In this document: positions 7,736 to 15,972 of the stretch, piece after piece
How the letters are laid out: the number at the start of each line of letters is the position of its first letter
How positions within the stretch are numbered: position 1 is the stretch's first letter
Assembly: GCA_020026175.1 (NCBI GenBank)
Contig: JAHHQV010000060.1
Coordinates: 1 to 16,022, forward strand
DNA: 16,022 nt
Reading direction: 5' to 3'
Origin: Phocaeicola sp.
Lineage (GTDB): Bacteria; Bacteroidota; Bacteroidia; Bacteroidales; Bacteroidaceae
Translations under genes and position numbers: made by a program
Notes under the pieces: generated by a model
Seen by the model: the letters and a program-made list of their open reading frames with translations, nothing else
Database searches by the model: none
What the model was told of the DNA's origin: nothing

Positions 7736-9334
7736 GTGGCAGAAACAAAGTACATTTTCGTAACAGGTGGTGTTGCCTCTTCACTAGGTAAAGGTATCAT
7801 TTCATCGTCTATAGGCAAATTGCTGCAGGCTAGAGGCTACAGCGTAACTATCCAAAAGTTCGACCCGTATATAAATATCGACCCGGGTACATTAAACCCT
7901 TATGAGCATGGAGAATGCTACGTAACAATTGATGGTCATGAAGCCGATCTTGACCTTGGACACTACGAACGTTTCCTTGGGATACAAACGACTAAAGCAA
8001 ACAACATTACTACAGGTCGTATTTACAAAAGTGTAATCGACAAAGAAAGACGTGGAGACTATCTAGGTAAAACTATCCAAATCATCCCTCACATTACAGA
8101 CGAAATTAAACGTAACGTAAAATTGCTTGGCAACAAGAACAAGTTCGACTTTGTCATCACCGAAATTGGTGGTACTGTAGGTGATATTGAATCTCTTCCA
8201 TATCTTGAAAGTATTCGTCAGCTGAAATGGGAAATGGGGAAAAATGCTTTATGCGTTCACCTTACATATGTCCCTTATCTTGCAGCTGCAGGCGAGCTAA
8301 AAACTAAACCAACTCAACATTCAGTAAAAGAATTGCAGTCTGTAGGTATACAGCCTGACATCCTTGTTCTACGTACAGAACACGAACTTAGCACTAGTTT
8401 AAAGAAGAAAGTAGCTCTATTCTGCAATGTAGATGAAAATGCTGTCATCCAATCTATTGACATGCCTTCTATATACGAAGTGCCAGTCAAGATGCAAGAA
8501 CAAAGACTTGACGCTACTATTCTTGAAAAGATGGGATTGCCTGTAGGTGAAACTCCTACTCTAGGTCCATGGAGAGAATTCTTAAACCGCAGATACAACG
8601 CTACAGAAAAAGTAAGAATCGGTCTTGTCGGCAAATACGACTTGCAAGATGCCTACAAATCAATTCTTGAGGCTCTTTCTCAGGCTGCTACTTACAATAA
8701 CAGAAAAGCTGATATACATTTCATCAACAGCGAAAAGCTTACCGACGATAATATCGCCGAAGCTCTTAAAGACATGGATGGTATCATAATATGCCCTGGA
8801 TTTGGACAAAGAGGTATCGACGGAAAGTTTGTTGCTATCAAATATTGCCGTACTCACAACATTCCTACATTTGGTATATGTCTTGGTATGCAGTGCATCG
8901 CAATAGAATTTGCTCGCAATGTACTTGGATACGAAGATGCAAACAGCCGTGAAATGGACGAAAAGACTCCACATAACGTAATTGACATCATGGAAGAACA
9001 AAAATCAATTACAAACATGGGAGGTACTATGCGTCTTGGTGCCTACGAGTGTGTTCTTGACAAGGAATCTAAAGCATTCGAAGCATATCAAAACGAACAT
9101 ATACAAGAACGCCACAGGCATCGTTATGAATTCAACAATGACTACAAGGAAGAATTCATTAAGGCAGGTATGAAATGTACAGGCATCAATCCAGAGTCCG
9201 ACTTGGTTGAAATAGTTGAAATACCAACATTGAAATGGTTTGTTGGAGTCCAGTTCCACCCAGAATATAGTAGTACTGTACTGAAACCACACCCATTGTT
9301 CTTGTCATTCATCAAAGCTGCTATTGATAAATAA
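7736..9334 (+). CDS. pyrG: CTP synthase (glutamine-hydrolysing)
   Basis: Makes CTP from UTP, ATP and glutamine-derived ammonia; cytoplasmic, the last step of pyrimidine nucleotide synthesis. The 532-residue protein has both domains at normal length. The synthetase domain (1 to about 270) carries the P-loop region GGVASSLGKG at 11-20, KFDPYIN at 41-47 and TEIGGTVGDIES at 142-153. The class I glutamine amidotransferase domain (about 293-532) has the oxyanion segment PGFGQRG at 354-360, the nucleophile C382 in GICLGMQ, and H508/E510 in FHPE. The start is a GTG: the only upstream in-frame codons before a stop at 7721-7723 are non-start codons, and the resulting AETKYIFVTGG opening matches the family. 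No Shine-Dalgarno is visible. yidC begins 24 nt later, so the two are likely co-transcribed. Confidence 0.98.
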   Translation: MAETKYIFVTGGVASSLGKGIISSSIGKLLQARGYSVTIQKFDPYINIDPGTLNPYEHGECYVTIDGHEADLDLGHYERFLGIQTTKANNITTGRIYKSVIDKERRGDYLGKTIQIIPHITDEIKRNVKLLGNKNKFDFVITEIGGTVGDIESLPYLESIRQLKWEMGKNALCVHLTYVPYLAAAGELKTKPTQHSVKELQSVGIQPDILVLRTEHELSTSLKKKVALFCNVDENAVIQSIDMPSIYEVPVKMQEQRLDATILEKMGLPVGETPTLGPWREFLNRRYNATEKVRIGLVGKYDLQDAYKSILEALSQAATYNNRKADIHFINSEKLTDDNIAEALKDMDGIIICPGFGQRGIDGKFVAIKYCRTHNIPTFGICLGMQCIAIEFARNVLGYEDANSREMDEKTPHNVIDIMEEQKSITNMGGTMRLGAYECVLDKESKAFEAYQNEHIQERHRHRYEFNNDYKEEFIKAGMKCTGINPESDLVEIVEIPTLKWFVGVQFHPEYSSTVLKPHPLFLSFIKAAIDK

Positions 9335-9358
9335 TACAAAAAGAATTAGATATAAAAC

Positions 9359-11215
9359 ATGGATAAAAACACGTTAGTGGGATTTCTTTTGATAGGGGCG
9401 GTAATTATAGGTTTCGGAATCTATAATTCCCCCAATCAGGAGGAAATTGCCCGTGCAGAACACTATCAAGACTCTATTCAGAAGGTTATTAAAGAACAGG
9501 AAGTAAAGCAAAAGTTAGCACAGGAAAAAGCTGAAAAAAAAGCTTTGGAGCTTGACTCTACTTCTCTTTTCTTCAATTCCTTGAAAGGGGAAAACAAAAT
9601 CTACACCTTAAAAAACGAATTCGTTGAAGTCTCAATATCAAACAAAGGCGGACGAGTATGCAAAGCTATGCTCAACGACTACAAAGACCAGAAGAAACAA
9701 CCTTTGGTTCTCTTTGATGGAGATGATGCTTCATTGAACATCGGTTTCGAAGGCAAAAACGAGAATATCATGAGCAGCCAATTGTTCTTCAAAGCTACAA
9801 ACGTAACTGACAGCACAGTTACAATGAGGCTTGATGCTGCAAATGGCGGACATATTGATTTCGATTATAAACTTATCCCAAATTCATATATCGTAAACTT
9901 CACTGTCAAGGCAGAAGGTATGCAGAACGTCTTCTCTCCTTCCGTAAAGACTATGAATATAGACTGGAAACAAAGAGCAAGACAGATGGAGAAAGGTTAT
10001 ACTTTCGAACAGCAGTATACATCTCTTACTTATAAGCCTGTAGACGAAAGTTTCGATAATCTTGACAAGGCTAAGAATGACAAAGAAACTATTTCAGAAG
10101 TTTTGGATTGGGTAGCATTCAAGAATCAATACTTCTCTTGCGTATTCATGGCCGAAAAGAACTTCGAAAAAGCTACTCTGGAATCAAACATGGAGCAAAA
10201 GGGAAGCGGATACATGAAAAGCTATCACGCTGATATGCAAACAGCATTCGACCCTACAGGAACACAGCCTAGCAATTTCCAATTCTATTTTGGTCCTAAC
10301 CATTTCAAGACTCTATTAGCCAGCAATGAACTAAGTCTCACAGGAGAAGACCAAGAACTTGAAGACTTGGTTTATCTTGGATGGCCGATTATAAGATGGA
10401 TTAACAGATGGTTTACTATCAACTTGTTCGACTGGCTTTCAAGCTGGGGGCTGAATATGGGTATTGTAATCCTTCTCATGACTATCATCGTAAAAGTTCT
10501 TGTACTCCCTACTACATGGAAGTCATTCCTTTCATCTGCCAAAATGCGTGCATTGAAGCCTTATGTAGATAAGATAAACAAGAAATATCCTAATCAGGAA
10601 GATGCTCTAAAGAAACAACAGGAAACTATGGCTCTTTACAGCCAATATGGTGTAAGTCCTATGGGAGGATGCTTGCCTATGCTGCTTCAAACTCCTGTAT
10701 TCATGGCATTGTTCTTCTTCGTACCTAATGCCATAGAACTTCGTCAACAGAGTTTTTTATGGGCAGATGACCTATCTGCATACGATGATCTTATAAGCTG
10801 GAGTACTTCAATTCCTTTGTTGGGCAATCACTTAAGTTTGTTCTGCCTTCTGTTCAGTGCCGCTACAATCATCAACCAGATTGTAATGATGAAACAGCAG
10901 AATATGGGAGACAATCCACAGATGGCTGCCATGAAATGGATGATGTACGTAATGCCTGTAATGTTCTTCTTCATTTTTAACGAATATGCTTCTGGATTGA
11001 GCTACTATTACTTCATTTCAAGTTTGATAGGTATACTCACTACATGGATTATGTATCGTATGACAGATGAAAAAGCGCTCCTAGCACAACTTGAAGCAAA
11101 CAAGAAGAAACCTTCTGAAATGAAACAAAGCAGTCTGCTTTCTCGACTTGAAGCTTTACAGAAAGAACAGGAACGTATACAGAAAGAACGTCAGGAAAGA
11201 ATGAACAAGAAATAA
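9359..11215 (+). CDS. yidC: Membrane protein insertase YidC
   Basis: Inserts and folds inner-membrane proteins, alone or with SecYEG. The 618-residue protein has the Gram-negative layout: TM1 at about 5-22, a charged coiled-coil-like stretch (27-65), a large periplasmic beta domain (about 75-330), then the conserved 60-kDa insertase core from about 355 with five further hydrophobic segments. Core hallmarks are SSAKMRALKP (392-401), GVSPMGGCLPMLLQTPVF (431-448), ELRQQSFLWADDLS (460-473) and the last TM around 533-565. K379 occupies the place of the hydrophilic-groove arginine of E. coli YidC (R366). The C-terminus (570-618) is a long basic, helix-prone tail that may touch the ribosome. It follows pyrG by 24 nt and is closed by the terminator at 11236-11285. 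Confidence 0.97.
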   Translation: MDKNTLVGFLLIGAVIIGFGIYNSPNQEEIARAEHYQDSIQKVIKEQEVKQKLAQEKAEKKALELDSTSLFFNSLKGENKIYTLKNEFVEVSISNKGGRVCKAMLNDYKDQKKQPLVLFDGDDASLNIGFEGKNENIMSSQLFFKATNVTDSTVTMRLDAANGGHIDFDYKLIPNSYIVNFTVKAEGMQNVFSPSVKTMNIDWKQRARQMEKGYTFEQQYTSLTYKPVDESFDNLDKAKNDKETISEVLDWVAFKNQYFSCVFMAEKNFEKATLESNMEQKGSGYMKSYHADMQTAFDPTGTQPSNFQFYFGPNHFKTLLASNELSLTGEDQELEDLVYLGWPIIRWINRWFTINLFDWLSSWGLNMGIVILLMTIIVKVLVLPTTWKSFLSSAKMRALKPYVDKINKKYPNQEDALKKQQETMALYSQYGVSPMGGCLPMLLQTPVFMALFFFVPNAIELRQQSFLWADDLSAYDDLISWSTSIPLLGNHLSLFCLLFSAATIINQIVMMKQQNMGDNPQMAAMKWMMYVMPVMFFFIFNEYASGLSYYYFISSLIGILTTWIMYRMTDEKALLAQLEANKKKPSEMKQSSLLSRLEALQKEQERIQKERQERMNKK

Positions 11216-11235
11216 ATATTCTGATTATTATTAAG

Positions 11236-11285
11236 ATATTGTCATCCGGCAGAAACTGACTTCTGCCGGATGGCAATATTTTTTT
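11236..11285 (+). terminator. Strong Rho-independent terminator of pyrG-yidC
   Basis: A 19-bp stem (ATATTGTCATCCGGCAGAA at 11236-11254 with its partner at 11261-11279, one T-G wobble) around the six-base loop ACTGAC, then a run of T to 11285. It begins 20 nt after the yidC stop. The opposite strand lacks a matching T tract, so it mainly stops plus-strand transcription. Confidence 0.92.
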
Positions 11286-11321
11286 ATCGATAAAGTCATA
11301 ACATTAAAAACATATACCATA

Positions 11322-13451
11322 ATGAAAAAGAATTTAGCAACTATGACAGCAGCTACTCTCATGCTTGCCACATCATCATGCGCCAGTCCCGAAAAACAAC
11401 AGTCGGACAATGACACAGTAATAGGCAAACAGGAAATAACTGTTTCCGAAGGACGTCTTACTCCAGAAGTGCTCTGGGCTATGGGAAGAATTGGAAGTTC
11501 TGCAATTTCTCCTGACGGAAAACAGATTGCATACACCGTGTCATACTACAGTGTAAAGGAAAACAAAAGCAGAACAGTAATTTATATAATGAACTCCGAC
11601 GGTTCGGGAAACTCACTACTTACCACCGGTACATCAAGCGAATTTGAGCCTGCATGGATAAAGAACGGCGAAAAACTGGCCTTCATCACTGATGGACAGA
11701 TATGGGAAATGAATTCTGACGGAACTGAACGCCGACAGATTTCAAACTACGAAGGAGGTATTGACGGATTCAAGTTTTCTCCTGATGGAAAGAAAGTTCT
11801 TTTCATATCACAAGTAAAATATGGCGAACGTACAGTAGACAAATACCCTGACCTGGATAAAGCCACAGGTATGGTTATAGACGATTTGATGTACAAGCAT
11901 TGGGACGAATGGGTACAGTCTGTTCCTCATCCTTTCGTAGCTGATTTTGACGGAACAAACATCGGCTCTGCCATTGATATATTATACGGACAGGCATACG
12001 AATCGCCTATGAAACCATTTGGTGGCATTGAACAGCTTACATGGAGCAACGATTCGAAAGCTGTAGCATATACATGTCGAAAAAAGACAGGCCTCGACTA
12101 TTCCATATCTACAGATTCCGACATATACCTTTACAATCTGGAAACAAAGGAAACCCGCAATCTGTGCAAAGAAGATACTGCCGACAAAAACATGGGATAC
12201 GACACAAACCCTCAGTTCTCGCCAGACGGAACTTTCATTGCATGGCAGAGCATGGAACGCGACGGATATGAAAGCGACCGTAACAGACTTTGTGTAATGA
12301 ACCTCTCAAACGGCAAAAAATCATATGTTACCGAGTCTTTTGAATCGGGTGTAGACTCTTATTGTTGGGCTAAAGACAGCAAGACTCTTTATTTCACTGG
12401 AGTATGGCATGCCACAAGTATGATTTACAAAACAAACCTTGAAGGTGATGTAAAGAAACTCACTGACGGTATGTTCGACTATACTTCTGTAGATATACTA
12501 AACGACGGACAACTGCTAACCAAGCGTCATTCCATAAGTGAGGCAGACGAATTGTTTACACTGTCACTCAACAACAACGACGTGACAAAAATAACAAAAG
12601 AAAACGACCATATCTTCAGCCAGCTGAAGATGGGTAAAGTAGAAGCTAGATGGACTAAGACAGTAGACGGAAAGCAACTGCTTTCATGGGTGATATATCC
12701 GGCCAACTTTGATCCAAACAAGAAATACCCTACCCTTCTGTTCTGTCAGGGAGGACCTCAAAGTCCGGTCAGCCAATTCTGGAGCTACAGATGGAACTTC
12801 CAGATTATGGCGGCAAACGACTATATAATCATAGCACCAAACCGTAGAGGGCTGCCGGGATTCGGCATGGAATGGCTTGAAGATATAAGCACAAACTATG
12901 GCGGACACTGCATGGACGATTATCTTAGTGCCATAGACGACATTTCAAAAGAGCCGTTTGTAGACAAAGACCACCTGGGATGTATAGGAGCAAGTTTCGG
13001 CGGATATTCGGTTTACTGGCTTGCCGGACATCACAACAAGAGATTCAAAGCCTTCATTGCACACGACGGATTCTTTAATATGCCACAACAATATCTTGAG
13101 ACAGAAGAACTTTGGTTTACTAATTGGGACCTTGGAGGTGCATATTGGGAAAAGAACAATCCGGCAGTACAGCGTAGCTATGCCAATTCGCCTCATCTGT
13201 TTGTCGACAAATGGGACACACCGATACTATGTATCCACGGCGAAAAAGACTACCGCATACTTGCATCACAAGGTATGGCAGCATTCAATGCAGCCAAGCT
13301 AAGAGGAGTTCCGGCACAGCTGCTTATTTACCCCGACGAAAATCATTGGGTGCTAAAACCGCAGAATGGAGTGCTATGGCAACGTACATTCTTTGCATGG
13401 CTCGACAAATGGCTGAAGGAAAATCCCAAAGAGATAATACCTAAACAGTAA
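11322..13451 (+). CDS. S9 family prolyl-oligopeptidase-type serine peptidase, lipoprotein
   Basis: A 709-residue envelope peptidase that should release short peptides or dipeptides from oligopeptides in the periplasm or outside the cell. Residues 1-20 are a lipoprotein signal ending in the lipobox LATSSC, so C20 would be lipidated. Residues about 45-435 are a beta-propeller with repeated ISPDGK/FSPDG blade motifs (62-67, 152-157, 299-303). The C-terminal alpha/beta hydrolase (about 440-705) has the nucleophile S558 in GASFGG (556-561), D643 in HGEKDYR and H675 in DENHWV, a complete triad. The layout resembles the S9C/DPP5-type enzymes of Bacteroidales; the exact cleavage preference is not readable here. 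The ATG lies only 36 nt after the yidC terminator and no promoter box was clear. Confidence 0.93.
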   Translation: MKKNLATMTAATLMLATSSCASPEKQQSDNDTVIGKQEITVSEGRLTPEVLWAMGRIGSSAISPDGKQIAYTVSYYSVKENKSRTVIYIMNSDGSGNSLLTTGTSSEFEPAWIKNGEKLAFITDGQIWEMNSDGTERRQISNYEGGIDGFKFSPDGKKVLFISQVKYGERTVDKYPDLDKATGMVIDDLMYKHWDEWVQSVPHPFVADFDGTNIGSAIDILYGQAYESPMKPFGGIEQLTWSNDSKAVAYTCRKKTGLDYSISTDSDIYLYNLETKETRNLCKEDTADKNMGYDTNPQFSPDGTFIAWQSMERDGYESDRNRLCVMNLSNGKKSYVTESFESGVDSYCWAKDSKTLYFTGVWHATSMIYKTNLEGDVKKLTDGMFDYTSVDILNDGQLLTKRHSISEADELFTLSLNNNDVTKITKENDHIFSQLKMGKVEARWTKTVDGKQLLSWVIYPANFDPNKKYPTLLFCQGGPQSPVSQFWSYRWNFQIMAANDYIIIAPNRRGLPGFGMEWLEDISTNYGGHCMDDYLSAIDDISKEPFVDKDHLGCIGASFGGYSVYWLAGHHNKRFKAFIAHDGFFNMPQQYLETEELWFTNWDLGGAYWEKNNPAVQRSYANSPHLFVDKWDTPILCIHGEKDYRILASQGMAAFNAAKLRGVPAQLLIYPDENHWVLKPQNGVLWQRTFFAWLDKWLKENPKEIIPKQ

Positions 13452-13469
13452 CATTTTCTAAAACAAAAC

Positions 13470-13523
13470 AATCCTCGTATATACTCTGCCACAATAATGC
13501 AGACAATATATACGAGGATTTTT
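13470..13523. terminator. Bidirectional terminator between convergent genes
   Basis: A 14-bp perfect stem (AATCCTCGTATATA at 13470-13483 with TATATACGAGGATT at 13507-13520) contains an inner CTGC/GCAG stem. T residues follow on the plus strand (to 13523), and the minus side runs into TTGTTTTGTTTT. It lies between the S9 peptidase stop (13451) and the CBM9-like stop (13549), so it probably serves both. Confidence 0.85.
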
Positions 13524-13548
13524 ATTTCAATATACTATAAAAAAATAA

Positions 13549-14196
13549 TTACTCAAACACCAATTTCCCAAAGAATTCAGGACAATGGAAATTAGGATTA
13601 GGAAGATTTATAGGATTCCACGACAAGAAATGAGGAGTCTGCAGCAAGTCACCACACTTATAGAAATTAGCTCGCAACACCATACCACCAAAATCCTTTA
13701 TATCATGTTCAAACAAGGCTTCTGCAGGAATGACCAACGACAATTCCCATGAACACTCTCCCACTCTTTCTTCAAAGTTTTCACATCCCAAAGAAGACCA
13801 TCTTTTCACCTTGGCTAGAATATCCGTCGAAGCTCCATGTCTATTCCCTTTTATTCCGAAATTCAGAAGAAGGGTTCCTACACAGTTACATTCAAAATTA
13901 TAATATTCTCCCTCATCTTCTTTTCTTACAAAAAACTCACAACAAGCATCTTCCCAAACTCTACCCTGGTCTCCCTGAGCTACAGCCCTCACACTTGCCT
14001 CAATCACACGGTAGTTTATAAGAATCGCCCCACCCGTATGAGCCACTCTGAATTTCACATCAGGACTATAAGGGTATTCAGACCAGTTTACTACACTTAT
14101 CGAATTAAATTCCACATTAGCAGAATCCATAATGCCAGCCACATTTTCAGCCTCCGGCAACTCGCATGATATTTTCTTTACAATGATTTCTTTCAT
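13549..14196 (-). CDS. CBM9-like (carbohydrate-binding family 9-like) protein
   Basis: A 215-residue protein of the CBM9-like/DOMON beta-sandwich group that is common in Bacteroidales and usually annotated as carbohydrate-binding family 9-like. Visible signatures are VWEDACCEFFV (80-90), YYNFECN (98-104), FGGMVLRANFYKCGD (169-183) and SWNPI...FHCPEFFG (192-210), which lines the C-terminal strand region. No signal peptide or lipobox is present, so it is predicted cytoplasmic, unusual for something that binds polysaccharide. Nine cysteines (11, 85, 86, 103, 105, 138, 148, 181, 205) also suit a reducing compartment. Ligand and role are unknown. It appears to be a single-gene unit, with its own promoter (14229-14258) and the shared terminator behind it. 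Confidence 0.8.
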   Translation of the reverse strand: MKEIIVKKISCELPEAENVAGIMDSANVEFNSISVVNWSEYPYSPDVKFRVAHTGGAILINYRVIEASVRAVAQGDQGRVWEDACCEFFVRKEDEGEYYNFECNCVGTLLLNFGIKGNRHGASTDILAKVKRWSSLGCENFEERVGECSWELSLVIPAEALFEHDIKDFGGMVLRANFYKCGDLLQTPHFLSWNPINLPNPNFHCPEFFGKLVFE

Positions 14197-14228
14197 TTCT
14201 ACATTATCAGATTTTGTCTACTATCTAG

Positions 14229-14258
14229 CAAATATAACGAATATATTTGATATGCAAA
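14229..14258 (-). promoter_or_regulatory. Promoter of the CBM9-like gene (Bacteroidota type)
   Basis: On the minus strand TTTG (14258-14255), an 18-nt spacer and TATATTTG (14236-14229), an exact TAnnTTTG match. Initiation near 14222 would give a leader of about 26 nt. An imperfect inverted repeat (14240-14265) covers the -33 box and part of the spacer and could be an operator. Confidence 0.6.
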
Positions 14259-14304
14259 CTATATTGTCCTATAAAGCTGAATCATTTATACTTTATCAGC
14301 GCAT

Positions 14305-15810
14305 TTACCTTTTGTTCCAGAAACTGGTAGAGAACATCAGCAATATACCGAATATTTCAAGTCGGCCTATCAACATCAAGAACGAAGATACCCACTTGGC
14401 TGCTTCAGGCAGAGCATTCCACGAGTTTGCAGGTCCATAATAACCAAATCCAGGTCCCACGTTACCTATACTGGAAACAGATATGCCCAAGGCTTCAAAC
14501 ACATCAAGCCCCAACAACATTAGCACAAACCAGCCTACAAAACTGCATATAATGTAGAACAACACGAAAGTAGTGGCAGTAGATATAGTGCCAGACGATA
14601 CAGACATGCCGTTTACCTTCACAGGCAGTACTGCACGAGGATGCATAAGCCTATTAAACTCATTCTTCACATTCTGAAGGATTATATAAAGACGCATACT
14701 CTTCACACCTCCGGCAGTAGAGCCTGTACATCCTCCTGCCACCATCGTATACATCAACAACAATATAGTAAAATGAGGCCATAGCATATAGTCCTCGGTA
14801 CAGAACCCGCAAGACGTATGTATAGTAACAACCTGAAAGAATGAAGCACGGAAAGCATGCTCCACATCATAACCTTTTATAAAGTAAAGAGCGCAAGCAA
14901 TGGCAATGGTTACAAGACCAACAGAAAGCAGAAAATATTTCGTTTCCGAGTCATTTATCCATCTCAAAGGTTTACCCCTGAAAATCAAAAAATAAAGCGA
15001 AAAATTAATGCTTGACAAAAGCGTGAAAATAGTAATGACATACTCTATATATGGAGAATTCCAATGAGCCACACTAGCCTGTTTCGTCGAAAAACCGCCT
15101 GTGGCTGTAGAAGAGAACGAATGACAGATAGCATCGAATATATCCATACCCCCAAGACACAAGAAAACAACCTCAGAAGCAGTAAGGATAAAATACACCA
15201 GCCACAACCCCTTTGCCATTTTACTTATTTTAGGATGAATCTTATCATGATTCACGCCGGTAGCCTCAGCCGAGAACAACACCTGATTTCCTACACCGAA
15301 AATAGGCAATACAGCAATAGTGAAGAACACTATTCCCAGTCCACCTATCCACTGAGTGAAACTTCGCCAAAAAAGCATTCCATGTGGCAACGATTCTATA
15401 TTATCCAGAATGGAAGCCCCGGTAGTAGTAAATCCCGACATTGTTTCAAAAAAAGCATCTGTGATATTAGGGATACTGCCACTGATATAAAAAGGCATCA
15501 TCCCAAAAGTTGTGAAAAACAGCCATGTGAAGGCTACGATGCAATAGCCGTCCCTACGCGACAAATTATTACGTGCATTTCGTCCCAACAGCATAAGCAG
15601 TGTTCCCACACCTACATTGATAAGCATAGTATAAATAAAGTAGATATATTCACTCTCTTTATACAGAAAAGACACCAAAGAGCTGATTAAAAACAGTCCT
15701 CCCTCTATATAGAGCAATATACCAAGAATCTTCAATATCATCTTATAATTCAGATGTCCGTTGCCCCTATTGGCTTCGAGATGCATCTGCGAACCGATAA
15801 AACCTTCCAT
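14305..15810 (-). CDS. trkH: TrkH/KtrB family potassium uptake protein
   Basis: Potassium-translocating subunit of a Trk-type uptake system in the inner membrane, normally working with a cytosolic NAD/nucleotide-binding TrkA subunit, which is not in this window. The 501-residue protein has the four-fold M1-P-M2 design. The four selectivity-filter loops can be seen: TMSGFTTTG (123-131), STATGGFST (234-242), HTSCGFCTED (331-340) and SIGNVGPGFG (447-456). GSTAGGVKSMRLY (363-375) is the conserved intramembrane-loop region. The third filter loop carries two cysteines around its glycine. The ATG at 15810 adds about 20 polar residues before the usual NYKMI-like beginning of TM1, so M9 (15786) or M24 (15741) could be the real start. 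Its upstream neighbour is a tRNA terminator only 18 nt away. Confidence 0.94.
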   Translation of the reverse strand: MEGFIGSQMHLEANRGNGHLNYKMILKILGILLYIEGGLFLISSLVSFLYKESEYIYFIYTMLINVGVGTLLMLLGRNARNNLSRRDGYCIVAFTWLFFTTFGMMPFYISGSIPNITDAFFETMSGFTTTGASILDNIESLPHGMLFWRSFTQWIGGLGIVFFTIAVLPIFGVGNQVLFSAEATGVNHDKIHPKISKMAKGLWLVYFILTASEVVFLCLGGMDIFDAICHSFSSTATGGFSTKQASVAHWNSPYIEYVITIFTLLSSINFSLYFLIFRGKPLRWINDSETKYFLLSVGLVTIAIACALYFIKGYDVEHAFRASFFQVVTIHTSCGFCTEDYMLWPHFTILLLMYTMVAGGCTGSTAGGVKSMRLYIILQNVKNEFNRLMHPRAVLPVKVNGMSVSSGTISTATTFVLFYIICSFVGWFVLMLLGLDVFEALGISVSSIGNVGPGFGYYGPANSWNALPEAAKWVSSFLMLIGRLEIFGILLMFSTSFWNKR

Positions 15811-15828
15811 AATAAAATATCATTAAAC

Positions 15829-15854
15829 AAAAAAAGAGGCGCTTATGCGTCTCT
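15829..15854 (-). terminator. Rho-independent terminator behind the tRNA-Pro genes
   Basis: Minus-strand AGAGACGC (15854-15847), loop ATAA and GCGCCTCT (15842-15835) make an 8-bp stem with one A-C mismatch, followed by a run of T (15835-15829). It starts 7 nt after the tRNA-Pro 3' end and ends 18 nt before the first trkH start codon. Confidence 0.75.
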
Positions 15855-15861
15855 CTTCATG

Positions 15862-15936
15862 TCGGGGTACCAGGATTCGAACCTGGGACCCCCTGCTCCC
15901 AAAGCAGGTGCGCTAACCGGACTGCGCTACACCCCG
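15862..15936 (-). tRNA. tRNA-Pro (anticodon TGG)
   Basis: Complete 75-nt cloverleaf on the minus strand. The acceptor stem pairs CGGGGTG with TACCCCG (closing G-U), with discriminator A at 15862. The anticodon stem CCTGC/GCAGG holds the loop TTTGGGA, so the anticodon is TGG (15901-15899), which reads CCN proline codons when modified. The T arm is CCAGG-TTCGAAT-CCTGG. The 3' CCA is not encoded (the sequence continues CAT), so it must be added by the CCA enzyme. A terminator follows at once. Confidence 0.97.
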
Positions 15937-15972
15937 AATAATATAACATCGGATATATATCAGTTCATCTTG

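Noticed and set aside
14271..14300. Alternative hairpins after the trkH stop (GCTGA/TCAGC or ATAAAG/CTTTAT)
   Set aside because: Stems are only 5-6 bp and have no good T tract; in AT-rich sequence this is not enough to call a terminator.
15064..15690. 208-codon plus-strand open frame inside trkH
   Set aside because: Antisense to a clear TrkH; its His/Ser/Gln/Lys-rich, domain-less translation is a shadow of the membrane-protein codons.
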